Below are positions 1-6,656 of a stretch of DNA of 16,604 nt, piece by piece. Positions within the stretch are counted from its first letter, which is position 1. Each line of letters begins with the position of its first letter. Source of the DNA: an uncultured Eubacteriales bacterium (lineage in GTDB: Bacteria; Bacillota; Clostridia; Christensenellales; Aristaeellaceae); NCBI GenBank assembly GCA_900550955.1, contig URUF01000045.1, positions 1 through 16,604 on the forward strand, written 5' to 3'. The notes below the pieces were generated by a model that saw only the letters and a list, made by a program, of their open reading frames with translations, was not told the origin of the DNA and did no database searches. The translations under genes and the position numbers were made by a program.

Positions 1-569
1 CGCCTACGCCCACGCCCGCCCCCACACAGGTTCCCACGCCCACGCCAACGCCCGTGCCTACGCCCAGCCCAACGCCCACGCTTTCGCCTTATGAGCAGGC
101 GCGCGCGCAAGCGCCCACGCTGGCTGCGCTAAGCGACGCGAGCTTTGAAAAGGCGCGTACCCTCAAAGTATACGGCGCGCCTTCCCAGGACGCCTATAAG
201 CGCCGCGGCGCACAGGTGACCACGGATGAAACCGTATTGATTTATGGCGTGGAAAATGGCTGGGTGCTTGTGAGCTATACCATTGGCAACGGCTCGCGCG
301 GGCGCATGGGCTATATTGAGGATACCACCCTGCGCAACGCAGAAAGCGTGGCGAGGCTGGCGTTTACCTCGCTCCCCATAACGCTTACCCGCAATGCCAA
401 CGCCACCGACGACCCGCTTAACGGCAAGGCGGCCGTGACCAAGCTAAAAGCGGGCGACGAGGTTGTGCTGCTGGCCTTCATGGGCGAAGAATGGGCCTAT
501 GTGCAAACCAGCGTGGATGATAAGGAATGCCGTTTGTTCATTCCGCAGGAGGCGCTAAGGGAGAAATAA
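1..569 (+). CDS. SH3-like domain protein with Pro/Thr-rich linker, 5' end missing
   Basis: The reading frame is open from base 3 to the TAA at 567-569, so the true start lies left of the window. The GTG at 54 is internal to the repeat and has no ribosome binding site. The visible part opens with a Pro-Thr/Pro-Ala linker of about 27 residues. Two small beta-rich modules follow, the first around VLIYGVENGWVLVSY...GRMGYIEDTTL and the second around AVTKLKAGDEVVLLAFMGEEWAYVQ. Short strands ending in 'GWV.V' or 'EWAYV' are typical of bacterial SH3 (SH3_3-like) modules that bind cell wall or protein partners. PT-rich linkers usually join domains outside the membrane, so an exported protein is inferred, although the signal peptide is not in view. 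The AAA+ ATPase gene begins 28 bases downstream and is probably cotranscribed. Family assignment is moderate and the function is unknown. Confidence 0.75.
   Translation, partial: PTPTPAPTQVPTPTPTPVPTPSPTPTLSPYEQARAQAPTLAALSDASFEKARTLKVYGAPSQDAYKRRGAQVTTDETVLIYGVENGWVLVSYTIGNGSRGRMGYIEDTTLRNAESVARLAFTSLPITLTRNANATDDPLNGKAAVTKLKAGDEVVLLAFMGEEWAYVQTSVDDKECRLFIPQEALREK
3..83 (+). repeat. Pro-Thr coding hexamer repeat
   Basis: Near-tandem repeats of the hexamer CCCACG and its variants encode alternating Pro and Thr/Ala/Ser. This is a low-complexity linker inside the first gene. Such repeats are prone to copy-number slippage and to assembly breaks, which may explain why the window starts here. Confidence 0.7.
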
Positions 570-597
570 AGCCGCTTTGGCATGGAGGCGTATACAA

Positions 598-1680
598 ATG
601 GATCGCAGGGACGAGATCATACAGCTGCAAATGGACGTTATCAATCAGCTGACGCGCAGCAACTTAAACCGCATCGCGGACGACCTGTGGGGCGCGCCGC
701 AGCCTGCCGCGGACGCAAGGCCGTCGACGGAAAGCAAGGCGGAGCAGGGAAAGGACGCGGCTCCGCAGACGGAATCGTCCAAGGAGCGGCAGCCGGCGGA
801 GGAACCCCAGGAAACCATGCAGGATCTTCAAAAGGAGCTTGAAGAATACATCGGCCTGGATACGGTGAAAAAGGAGGTTGAAAGCCTCATTAACCTGGTC
901 ACCGTCCAAAAGCTGCGTAAGGAAAACGGTCTGCCCGTGAACGATCTCTCGCTGCACATGGTGTTTTCGGGCAATCCGGGCACGGGTAAAACCATGATTG
1001 CGCGCTTCATGGCGCGGGTATACAAGTGCCTGGGCATTTTGAGCAAGGGGCAGCTGATTGAGGTAGACCGCAGCGGCTTGGTGGCCGGATATGTAGGGCA
1101 AACCGCTATCAAAACCGCAGAGGTCGTTCAAAAGGCCCTGGGCGGCGTGCTGTTTATTGACGAGGCCTATGCCCTTACCAGCCGCGGAGGAACGGATTAC
1201 GGACAGGAAGCCGTGGATACGCTGCTGAAAGCCATGGAGGATCACCGGGAGGATTTGGTGGTGATCGTGGCCGGATATACGGAGCTGATGGAAGCGTTCG
1301 TCAAATCCAACCCCGGGCTGGAAAGCCGCTTCAACCGCTTCATACACTTTCCGGATTATACGGTTCAAGAAATGCTGGACATCTTTGAGATGCGCTGCCG
1401 AAAGAGCGGCTACGAGCTTGACGGGGACGCCCGCGAGCTGCTCAAAAGCCTGCTGGCGCTGTGCAGCCTGGATGTGGAGGGCTTTGGCAATGCGCGCGGC
1501 GTGCGCAACCTGTTTGAGCGCGCTGTGAGCGCGCAGGCGGACCGCCTGGCACGGCAGGCCAATGTGACCCGCGAGCAGCTCATGCTGCTTACAGCGGATG
1601 ATATCCGCGTGGCCGGAGGAGGTTGCGAGGATGGAGAGCCGCCGGCAGCAGAAAAAACGGACGCTGCCAAAAAAGAATGA
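598..1680 (+). CDS. AAA+ ATPase of the CbbX/SpoVK type
   Basis: A 360-residue protein. The ATG at 598 is preferred because GGAGGCG lies 7 bases upstream at 584-590; the frame extends back to a TTG at 577 but that start has no Shine-Dalgarno. Residues 1-75 are polar and Ala/Glu/Gln-rich, probably disordered. The AAA+ module follows: Walker A GNPGTGKT at residues 125-132, Walker B VLFIDEAYAL at 184-193, then an arginine-rich region ESRFNRFI and a helical lid with FGNARGVRNLFERAV. This order matches the CbbX/CfxQ/SpoVK family, hexameric ATPases that remodel protein partners; SpoVK acts in sporulation and CbbX on Rubisco. No Rubisco gene is nearby, so the client is unknown. The upstream SH3-like protein is the only linked candidate partner. 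The family call is firm and the role is not. Confidence 0.9.
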   Translation: MDRRDEIIQLQMDVINQLTRSNLNRIADDLWGAPQPAADARPSTESKAEQGKDAAPQTESSKERQPAEEPQETMQDLQKELEEYIGLDTVKKEVESLINLVTVQKLRKENGLPVNDLSLHMVFSGNPGTGKTMIARFMARVYKCLGILSKGQLIEVDRSGLVAGYVGQTAIKTAEVVQKALGGVLFIDEAYALTSRGGTDYGQEAVDTLLKAMEDHREDLVVIVAGYTELMEAFVKSNPGLESRFNRFIHFPDYTVQEMLDIFEMRCRKSGYELDGDARELLKSLLALCSLDVEGFGNARGVRNLFERAVSAQADRLARQANVTREQLMLLTADDIRVAGGGCEDGEPPAAEKTDAAKKE

Positions 1681-1690
1681 CCCAACATAA

Positions 1691-1720
1691 CCGCCGGTGG
1701 CACAAGCCGCCGGCGGCTTT
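1691..1720 (+). terminator. GC hairpin after the AAA+ gene, weak terminator
   Basis: Arms CCGCCGG at 1691-1697 and CCGGCGG at 1710-1716 enclose a 12-base loop, followed by only CTTTG. The stem is strong but the U tract is short, so termination before the MerR gene may be partial. Confidence 0.45.
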
Positions 1721-1746
1721 GCATAGGGGAATAGGAGGCTGTTGCT

Positions 1747-2565
1747 TTGTTCAAAATCGGCGAATTCTCTAGGCTTACCCAGGTTTCAATTCGTATGCTG
1801 CGTTACTATGACGAGGTAGGGCTGCTAAAACCCGCCAATGTGGATGCTTTTACAGGGTTTCGCCAATATGAAGCCGCGCAGATTGCCGACCTGAATCAAA
1901 TCGTCTACCTGCGTGACAGCGGCATGAACGTGGCGCAAATAAAGCAAGCCTTGCAGGAAAAAGAGCGGCTTGGCGAATACTTGGAACAAAAGCGTATTGA
2001 AATTGAAGCGGAAATTGAGGCTGAAAAGGAAAAGCTCAGAAAGCTGGAGCTGGCCCAAAAGGAATGGCGGAAAGGCGATAGCCAGATGCATTATCAAGTG
2101 ATACTTAGGAAAATCCCCAGCTACCAGGTGCTTTCCCTGCGCAGACGGGTAAGCGATTATTATGCCGAAGGCGAGCTGTGGCGCGAGATGGCGGCTTTTG
2201 CCCAAGAAAAGCGGCTATGCCTGTCGCAGGATACATTTGCGATCTATCATGATCCCGATTATCGTGAAAGCGATGTGGATATCGAAATCTGCGCCTGCGT
2301 AAAGAAAAAGGGACGCAATGCGGGAAGCTTTGTTTTCCGCGATACGGAGCCTGTGGCGGCTATGGCATGCACTATGGTCTATGGCGATTTTTCAAACATT
2401 GCAGGCGCGTATTCTGCTTTTGCCTCCTGGCTGCAAAACGAAGGGGCTTACCACATGGCTGGGCCCACGCGCCAGATTGTGCATCGCGGCCCATGGAACG
2501 AAACCAAGCCTGAAAAATACCTGATCGAGTTGCAGATTCCACTGGCGCGGATGCAGCCGGATTGA
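1747..2565 (+). CDS. MerR-family transcriptional regulator with GyrI-like effector domain
   Basis: A 272-residue protein starting at TTG 1747, set by AGGAGG at 1733-1738, 8 bases upstream. Residues 1-70 form the MerR winged helix-turn-helix: FKIGEFSRLTQVSIRMLRYY, then DEVGLLKPA and the wing GFRQYE. A long charged helix at about 75-115 is the usual dimer coiled coil. From about residue 118 the protein looks like the GyrI/BmrR-type effector-binding fold, with the start YQVILRKIPSYQVLSLRR and the strand YLIELQIPL near the end. Such regulators bind a cationic or hydrophobic ligand and activate promoters with an overlong 19-bp spacer. Exactly such a promoter starts 17 bases after its stop codon, in front of trmO, so this is the probable regulator of trmO. 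The ligand is not identifiable. Confidence 0.93.
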   Translation: MFKIGEFSRLTQVSIRMLRYYDEVGLLKPANVDAFTGFRQYEAAQIADLNQIVYLRDSGMNVAQIKQALQEKERLGEYLEQKRIEIEAEIEAEKEKLRKLELAQKEWRKGDSQMHYQVILRKIPSYQVLSLRRRVSDYYAEGELWREMAAFAQEKRLCLSQDTFAIYHDPDYRESDVDIEICACVKKKGRNAGSFVFRDTEPVAAMACTMVYGDFSNIAGAYSAFASWLQNEGAYHMAGPTRQIVHRGPWNETKPEKYLIELQIPLARMQPD

Positions 2566-2581
2566 AAAATGCATTTCCCTC

Positions 2582-2612
2582 TTGTATCTCACATGGTGTG
2601 AGGCTGTACAAT
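2582..2612 (+). promoter_or_regulatory. MerR-type promoter/operator upstream of trmO
   Basis: The -35-like TTGTAT (2582-2587) and -10 TACAAT (2607-2612) are separated by 19 bp instead of 17. Inside the spacer lies a perfect dyad, CTCACA-TGG-TGTGAG (2588-2602). An elongated spacer with an internal dyad is the known hallmark of MerR-activated promoters, where DNA distortion realigns the two hexamers. A MerR gene ends 17 bases upstream. Direct control of trmO is inferred. Confidence 0.7.
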
Positions 2613-2646
2613 GCTCCTGCAATCCAAAAAACAGGAGGAGAAAGGC

Positions 2647-3123
2647 ATGGAAGGCTATCAGGTTTGTCCCATTGGCTCGATTGTGGTTTCTGAAGAAGGA
2701 ACGTGGCTGAAACTAAGGCGGGAATACATACCCGCGCTGGAAGCGCTGGAGGGCTTTCGCCACATTAACGTATTGTGGTGGTTCAGCGATTTTGACGGCG
2801 ACGCGTTCCGCAAGGTCCTGCAGGTTCCCCAGCCCTATAAGGATGCGCCGCAGGTGATGGGCGTGTTTGCCACTCGCTCCCCAATACGCCCCAATCCCAT
2901 TGCGCTTACAACCTGCGAGGTGCTAGAGATAGATCGTGAGCGTGGGATGATTAAGCTTGCGTTTATCGATGCCAACCACGCTAGCCCGGTGCTGGATATT
3001 AAGCCCTACACGCCAAGCCTGGACAGGGTGGAAACCCCCGGCGTGCCCGCGTGGTGCGCCGGTTGGCCCAAAAGCGCCGAAGCGTCGGGCCATTTTGACT
3101 GGGAAGCGGTTTTTCGGTTTTAA
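2647..3123 (+). CDS. trmO: tRNA (adenine-N6)-methyltransferase TrmO (TsaA family)
   Basis: A 158-residue protein. The ATG at 2647 is chosen over an upstream in-frame ATG at 2611, which overlaps the -10 box; AGGAGGAG at 2633-2640 sits 6 bases before 2647. It contains the TsaA/TrmO beta-barrel signature: GSIVVSEEGTWLKLRREYIPAL near the start, the block VFATRSPIRPNPI at about residues 73-85, and LDIKPYTPSLD at about 116-126. TrmO uses S-adenosylmethionine to methylate N6 of t6A37 in threonine tRNAs, improving decoding of ACY codons. The length fits the single-domain clostridial and archaeal forms; the E. coli protein has an extra C-terminal domain. It is followed by a strong terminator and so is a single-gene unit, probably activated by the adjacent MerR regulator. 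Confidence 0.88.
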   Translation: MEGYQVCPIGSIVVSEEGTWLKLRREYIPALEALEGFRHINVLWWFSDFDGDAFRKVLQVPQPYKDAPQVMGVFATRSPIRPNPIALTTCEVLEIDRERGMIKLAFIDANHASPVLDIKPYTPSLDRVETPGVPAWCAGWPKSAEASGHFDWEAVFRF

Positions 3124-3136
3124 CAGGGATACCAAG

Positions 3137-3171
3137 CGCCCCGTGACAGGCTTAGCCTCGCGGGGCGTTTT
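3137..3171 (+). terminator. Rho-independent terminator after trmO
   Basis: Arms CGCCCCG (3137-3143) and CGGGGCG (3161-3167) are followed by TTTT. A nested AGGC-TTA-GCCT hairpin lies inside the loop (3148-3158). Confidence 0.85.
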
Positions 3172-3182
3172 GCGTGCCTTAG

Positions 3183-3211
3183 TTGCGAAAACCATGGTTT
3201 TGTTGTATACT
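3183..3211 (+). promoter_or_regulatory. Sigma-A-type promoter of the darA-holB-ricT operon
   Basis: TTGCGA (3183-3188), a 17-bp spacer and TATACT (3206-3211) lie directly after the trmO terminator and 40 bases before the darA start. The match to the housekeeping consensus is good. Confidence 0.75.
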
Positions 3212-3251
3212 AAAGACGGTACCCAAAGACCGACGTGGGAGGGATAGACGT

Positions 3252-3581
3252 ATGAAACTGATCATCGCTATCGTACAGGACGAGGACGCTTCCCGCTTGA
3301 TTAGCCAACTCATGGGCGACGGTTTTGGCGTAACAAAGCTGGCAACCACGGGCGGCTTCCTGCGCGCGGGCAACACCACCCTGCTTGTAGGTGTGGAGGA
3401 CGACCGCTTCCAGGCCGCTATGGATATCATTGAAAAGGTGTGCAAAAGCCGCAAGCAGATTGCGCCCTCGCCGGCTTCCATGGTGGGCATGCCGGGCGCG
3501 TATACCCCGTATCCCATTGAGGTTGTTGTGGGCGGCGCCACCATTTTTGTACTTACGGTAGACCAGTTTGTGAAGCTGTAA
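3252..3581 (+). CDS. darA: Cyclic di-AMP receptor DarA (PstA/YaaQ)
   Basis: A 109-residue protein, the usual length of this family. The start at ATG 3252 follows GGGAGGG at 3237-3243 with 8-base spacing. It begins MKLIIAIVQDEDASRLISQL and carries the conserved block ATTGGFLRAGNTTLL, part of the family's c-di-AMP pocket, and ends in VGGATIFVLTVDQFVKL. DarA is a trimeric PII-like protein that binds c-di-AMP; its output is poorly defined. In Bacillus the order is tmk-darA-yaaR-holB-ricT. Here darA has its own promoter behind a terminator, yaaR is absent, and holB follows after 18 bases. Confidence 0.95.
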   Translation: MKLIIAIVQDEDASRLISQLMGDGFGVTKLATTGGFLRAGNTTLLVGVEDDRFQAAMDIIEKVCKSRKQIAPSPASMVGMPGAYTPYPIEVVVGGATIFVLTVDQFVKL

Positions 3582-3599
3582 CCCGGGAAAGGAACCGCA

Positions 3600-4619
3600 T
3601 TGGCACAGAATGATTCCCTTTTGCCCGCGTTTATGCTTTATGAACAGCTCAACGCGGGCATTGGCGTGGTGCTTAACCAGTTTCGCAGGCGCGAGATGGT
3701 GCATGCTTATTTGCTGACGGGCGCGCGCGGCCTTGGCAAACGTACGCTTGCCAGGGTGTTGGCAAGCGCCTTGTTTTGCGTATCGCCAAACAAGCCCTGT
3801 GGCATGTGCGATGCGTGCAGGCGCGTCCTGGATGGCAACGAGCCGGATGTGATGACTGTTTTTGCGGACGACGGCAAGCAAATTGGCGTGGACCGCGTAA
3901 GGGAGATTATCCAAAAAACCAGCCAGCACGCCTTTGGCAGCGGCTACCGCGTTGTGATGATAGAGCCGGTGGAAAGGATGACCGTACAGGCGCAGAACTG
4001 TTTGCTCAAATCCCTGGAGGAGCCGGTGGCAAACGTGGTGTTCCTGCTGATGACGCATGAGCTGACGGCGACGCTGGGCACCATAGCTTCACGCTGCGTG
4101 CGCGTAAAGCTGGCGCCCTGGCCGGACGAAACGCTTGCGCAAACGCTGGGGCGCATGGGCTATGCGGCGGAGCGCGTAGAGCAGGCGCTACCGCGCTGCG
4201 GCGGCAATATTGGCACGGCGTTAGCCATGCTGGATGAAAGCAAGCAAAACGGCGACGCGCAACAGTTTGTGCACGAGGCCCTTTCCATCGCCAGCGACGC
4301 TATGGCCGTAAGCCTATCCACCCGGCTAAAGGAAAGCCGCGACGGCGCGGACGGCTACCTAAACGCGCTGGAGCAGGCCATCTACCAGGCCCTGCTTGTG
4401 CGCACCGAGCAGATGGACGCAAAGGCGCTTGCCAGCTATCCGGCGCTTTGGCAAAAGGCCGCGCAGAAGGCGGAGGTAAGAGAGCTTAACGCGCTGCTTA
4501 ACGCGGTGTTTGACACGCGGCGCCGCAAGGCCGGCCAGGTAAACTGGCAGACGAATATCGATCATTTGATGTTGAAGTTATTGGAGGAGCAAACCAAATG
4601 GCAACAGTTGTTGGCGTAA
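3600..4619 (+). CDS. holB: DNA polymerase III subunit delta prime (clamp loader)
   Basis: A 339-residue AAA+ family protein. The start is taken as TTG 3600, with AAAGGA about 6 bases upstream; an ATG at 3633 (MLYEQL) is an alternative. Walker A is GARGLGKRT at residues 41-49. A zinc-type cysteine set follows at C60, C67, C70 and C73, as in clamp-loader delta prime and gamma/tau subunits. The block CLLKSLEEP lies near 134-142 and the SRC sensor motif at 164-166. The acidic Walker B pair is degenerate (VVMIEP), which is normal for delta prime, a structural subunit rather than an active ATPase. It helps load the beta sliding clamp during replication. The last 22 bases overlap the start of ricT, implying translational coupling. 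Confidence 0.92.
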   Translation: MAQNDSLLPAFMLYEQLNAGIGVVLNQFRRREMVHAYLLTGARGLGKRTLARVLASALFCVSPNKPCGMCDACRRVLDGNEPDVMTVFADDGKQIGVDRVREIIQKTSQHAFGSGYRVVMIEPVERMTVQAQNCLLKSLEEPVANVVFLLMTHELTATLGTIASRCVRVKLAPWPDETLAQTLGRMGYAAERVEQALPRCGGNIGTALAMLDESKQNGDAQQFVHEALSIASDAMAVSLSTRLKESRDGADGYLNALEQAIYQALLVRTEQMDAKALASYPALWQKAAQKAEVRELNALLNAVFDTRRRKAGQVNWQTNIDHLMLKLLEEQTKWQQLLA

Positions 4620-5650
4620 GATTCAAAAACGCCGGAAAGCTATATTATTTTGATCCTGGCACGCTGTGGCCTGCGGCGGGCAGCTTTGTGGTAGTGGAAA
4701 CTGCGCGCGGCGTGGAATACGGCCAGGTGATTACGGGCGTGCGCGAGGTGGATGACGAGCTGATCGCCTCCCCGCTTAAGCAGGTGCTGCGCATTGGCAC
4801 GGACGAGGACGCAAAGCACGCCGCGGAGAATGAGCGCTTCGAGAAGGAGGCCTACCGCATCTGCCAGCACAAAATTGAGGAACACAAGCTGGATATGAAG
4901 CTGGTGGGCGTGGAGCAGACGTTTGACAACGCCAAAATCCTGTTCTACTTTACGGCCAACGGCCGCGTGGATTTTCGCTCGCTGGTGAAGGATTTGGCCT
5001 CGGTATTCCATACGCGCATCGAGCTAAGGCAGATTGGCGTGCGCGACGAGGCGAAAATGCTTGGCGGCCTGGGGCCGTGCGGCAGGCCCATTTGCTGCGG
5101 CAGCTTCCTGGGCGACTTTCAGCCAGTGAGCATCAAAATGGCGAAGGAGCAAAACCTGTCGCTGAACCCCACCAAAATTTCGGGCGTGTGCGGCAGGCTG
5201 ATGTGCTGCCTGAAGTTTGAGCAGGACCATTACGAAAGCACGCGCAAGCGCATGCCCAAGGTGGGCAAGGAGGTGGAAACCCCCGAAGGCGTTGGCGTGG
5301 TGGTGGATATTAACGTGCTTAAGGAAACGCTGACCGTGCGTATCCATAAGGGCGATACGTCGGAATTTAAGGTGTTCCCGCTGGAGGAGGTCAAGTGGGC
5401 GCGCCCCGCATCGCAGCCCTGCGAAGGCCGCAATCCTGAAGGAAAGCAGCCTGAACAGCGCGGCGCGCGCGCACAGGCCCGCCGCACCCGCCAGAACCGC
5501 CCCCTGATCAGCTCGGACGATGAAACGCCCGCCCCCACAGACGAGGAGCTGCCCCTGGAAACAGAGGAAGAAATGCAGCCGGTGGACCAATCCAACGACT
5601 GGCTCAAGGCTGTGGAAGAGGCGCTGAATGCGGCTAAGGATAAGGAATAA
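4598..5650 (+). CDS. ricT: PSP1-domain protein RicT (YaaT)
   Basis: A 350-residue protein. ATG 4598 follows GGAGGAG (4583-4589) with 8-base spacing and lies inside the end of holB. Residues 1 to about 215 are the PSP1 domain: VVGVRFKNAGKLYYFDPG, EYGQVITGV, then the two cysteine blocks CGRPICC (C161, C166, C167) and CGRLMCC (C198, C203, C204). In Bacillus, RicT with RicA and RicF forms an iron-sulfur Y-complex that promotes RNase Y processing of mRNA and affects sporulation and competence; the conserved cysteines are presumed cluster ligands. A KOW-like segment GKEVETPEGVGVVVDI follows. The tail after about residue 265 is Arg/Gln-rich and then acidic, with low complexity, probably disordered and lineage-specific. 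RicA and RicF are not in this window. Confidence 0.93.
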   Translation: MATVVGVRFKNAGKLYYFDPGTLWPAAGSFVVVETARGVEYGQVITGVREVDDELIASPLKQVLRIGTDEDAKHAAENERFEKEAYRICQHKIEEHKLDMKLVGVEQTFDNAKILFYFTANGRVDFRSLVKDLASVFHTRIELRQIGVRDEAKMLGGLGPCGRPICCGSFLGDFQPVSIKMAKEQNLSLNPTKISGVCGRLMCCLKFEQDHYESTRKRMPKVGKEVETPEGVGVVVDINVLKETLTVRIHKGDTSEFKVFPLEEVKWARPASQPCEGRNPEGKQPEQRGARAQARRTRQNRPLISSDDETPAPTDEELPLETEEEMQPVDQSNDWLKAVEEALNAAKDKE

Positions 5651-5664
5651 GCGCATTTGCGCTT
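5649..5664 (+). terminator. Short hairpin at the end of ricT, possible weak terminator
   Basis: AAGCGCA-TT-TGCGCTT is a 7-bp perfect inverted repeat starting at the ricT stop codon. No U run follows (GTAACAAAC), so termination is doubtful. It may protect the 3' end of the operon transcript. Confidence 0.3.
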
Positions 5665-5675
5665 GTAACAAACAC

Positions 5676-5704
5676 TTGCAATGAACAGCCATTCGTGCTA
5701 TGAT
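5676..5704 (+). promoter_or_regulatory. Promoter of the ferredoxin gene
   Basis: TTGCAA (5676-5681), a 17-bp spacer and TATGAT (5699-5704) with an extended -10 TG at 5696-5697. The start codon is 64 bases downstream. Confidence 0.75.
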
Positions 5705-5767
5705 ACATAGGAGCGATAGCTGTTACATCACGGCTGCGCCATTGTAATACTGGGAGGTGAAAACACC

Positions 5768-5938
5768 ATGGCATACCAGATTTCCGACGATTGCATCAGC
5801 TGCGGCGCTTGCCAGGCTGAGTGCCCTGTGGACGCTATTTCCGAAGGCGACGGCAAGTACGTAATCGACGCTGATAAGTGCATCGAGTGCGGCGCTTGCG
5901 CTGGCACCTGCCCCGTTGGTGCTCCCGCTCAGGCGTAA
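5768..5938 (+). CDS. 2[4Fe-4S] ferredoxin
   Basis: A 56-residue protein starting at ATG 5768 after GGGAGGTGA (5752-5760), 7 bases upstream. It has two complete CxxCxxCxxxCP motifs, at C9/C12/C15/C19 and C38/C41/C44/C48, in the pseudo-twofold arrangement of clostridial ferredoxins. The protein is acidic, as usual. Each motif holds a low-potential [4Fe-4S] cluster. It acts in the cytoplasm as electron carrier for enzymes such as pyruvate:ferredoxin oxidoreductase or hydrogenase. It is a stand-alone unit with a strong promoter and terminator. GCT and GTA codons look more frequent than in the neighbours, which would suit high expression. Confidence 0.97.
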   Translation: MAYQISDDCISCGACQAECPVDAISEGDGKYVIDADKCIECGACAGTCPVGAPAQA

Positions 5939-5955
5939 GCCCAAATTGGAAATAA

Positions 5956-5989
5956 AAATAGCCCGCCGCGTTTGTGCGGCGGGCTATTT
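5956..5989. terminator. Bidirectional terminator between ferredoxin and HAD genes
   Basis: Arms AAATAGCCCGCCGC (5956-5969) and GCGGCGGGCTATTT (5976-5989) are perfect, with a 6-base loop. A tract upstream and T tract downstream allow it to serve both the ferredoxin (+) and the CNNM-HAD operon (-). Confidence 0.93.
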
Positions 5990-6023
5990 TCTATGCAATT
6001 TTTGCTTCATCGCAGCCGGGCGC

Positions 6024-6656
6024 TTAGGCAAACAGCGCGCATAGCTCAGCCATGCTGCTAACCCGCCACTCTGCCTTCAGCTTGGGATAAAAGCCGCCGG
6101 GGTCAAACAGAACGCCGCGCATACCAGCGTTATGCCCGGCAAGAATGTCGATATCGCGGTCGCCAACCATGGCGCACTCATTGGGCAGCGCGTTGTTGCG
6201 GGCCATCAAGGCCAAAAGCGCGTCGGGTGCGGGCTTATCGGCAAAGCCGTCCTGCCGGGTAACGGCGTCGGTGAAAAGCGGCCATAGGCCGTCCTGCTTG
6301 AGCTGCGCGACGGCGCGCCAATCGCGGTGCGTGTACAGGTAATGGCGTATCCCCGCCGCATGCAGCGTGCGCAGGCAGCTTTCCAGCCCCTCATAAGGCG
6401 GGAAAGCTGCTTCCTGCGCATGGTAGCGGTGGAATACATCCATCACGTTTGAGGGTTCCAGCCCAGCCCTTTGGGCACATTGGCACGCGGCGTAATAGAC
6501 GGACACCTTGAGCGCGGCCAGCAGTTCGGTTTCAGAGAAAAGGCCGCGTTGCCCAAGCGCATCCAGCGTTTGTACAAAGGCGTGCGTGATCTGCGGATAG
6601 GAATCGTACAGCGTTCCGTCAAAGTCCCAGAACAAATGGCGAATGGGCTGCATCAT
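6024..6656 (-). CDS. HAD-superfamily hydrolase, phosphoglycolate phosphatase-like
   Basis: A 210-residue protein. HAD motif I DFDGT is at residues 11-15, with D11 the predicted nucleophile and D13 the general acid. A helical cap follows at about 20-85. Motif II threonine lies in YLYTHRD, motif III lysine in ADKPAPD, and motif IV in MVGDRDIDILAG. This is the subfamily IA pattern of small-molecule phosphatases; the substrate is not readable from sequence. Its ATG overlaps the stop of the upstream CNNM gene as ATGA, with GGAGGAGGA just before it. Two consecutive ATG codons (6656 and 6653) are possible starts, and the second has better spacing. It is thus the coupled second gene of a two-gene minus-strand operon. 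Confidence 0.9.
   Translation of the reverse strand: MMQPIRHLFWDFDGTLYDSYPQITHAFVQTLDALGQRGLFSETELLAALKVSVYYAACQCAQRAGLEPSNVMDVFHRYHAQEAAFPPYEGLESCLRTLHAAGIRHYLYTHRDWRAVAQLKQDGLWPLFTDAVTRQDGFADKPAPDALLALMARNNALPNECAMVGDRDIDILAGHNAGMRGVLFDPGGFYPKLKAEWRVSSMAELCALFA

Noticed and set aside
664..1368. 234-codon minus-strand frame opposite the AAA+ ATPase
   Set aside because: The plus strand shows intact Walker motifs and a good ribosome binding site; the opposite frame shows no family signal.
4640..5692. Long minus-strand frames opposite ricT
   Set aside because: They are His/Leu/Ala-rich shadows of a conserved gene with no start signals.
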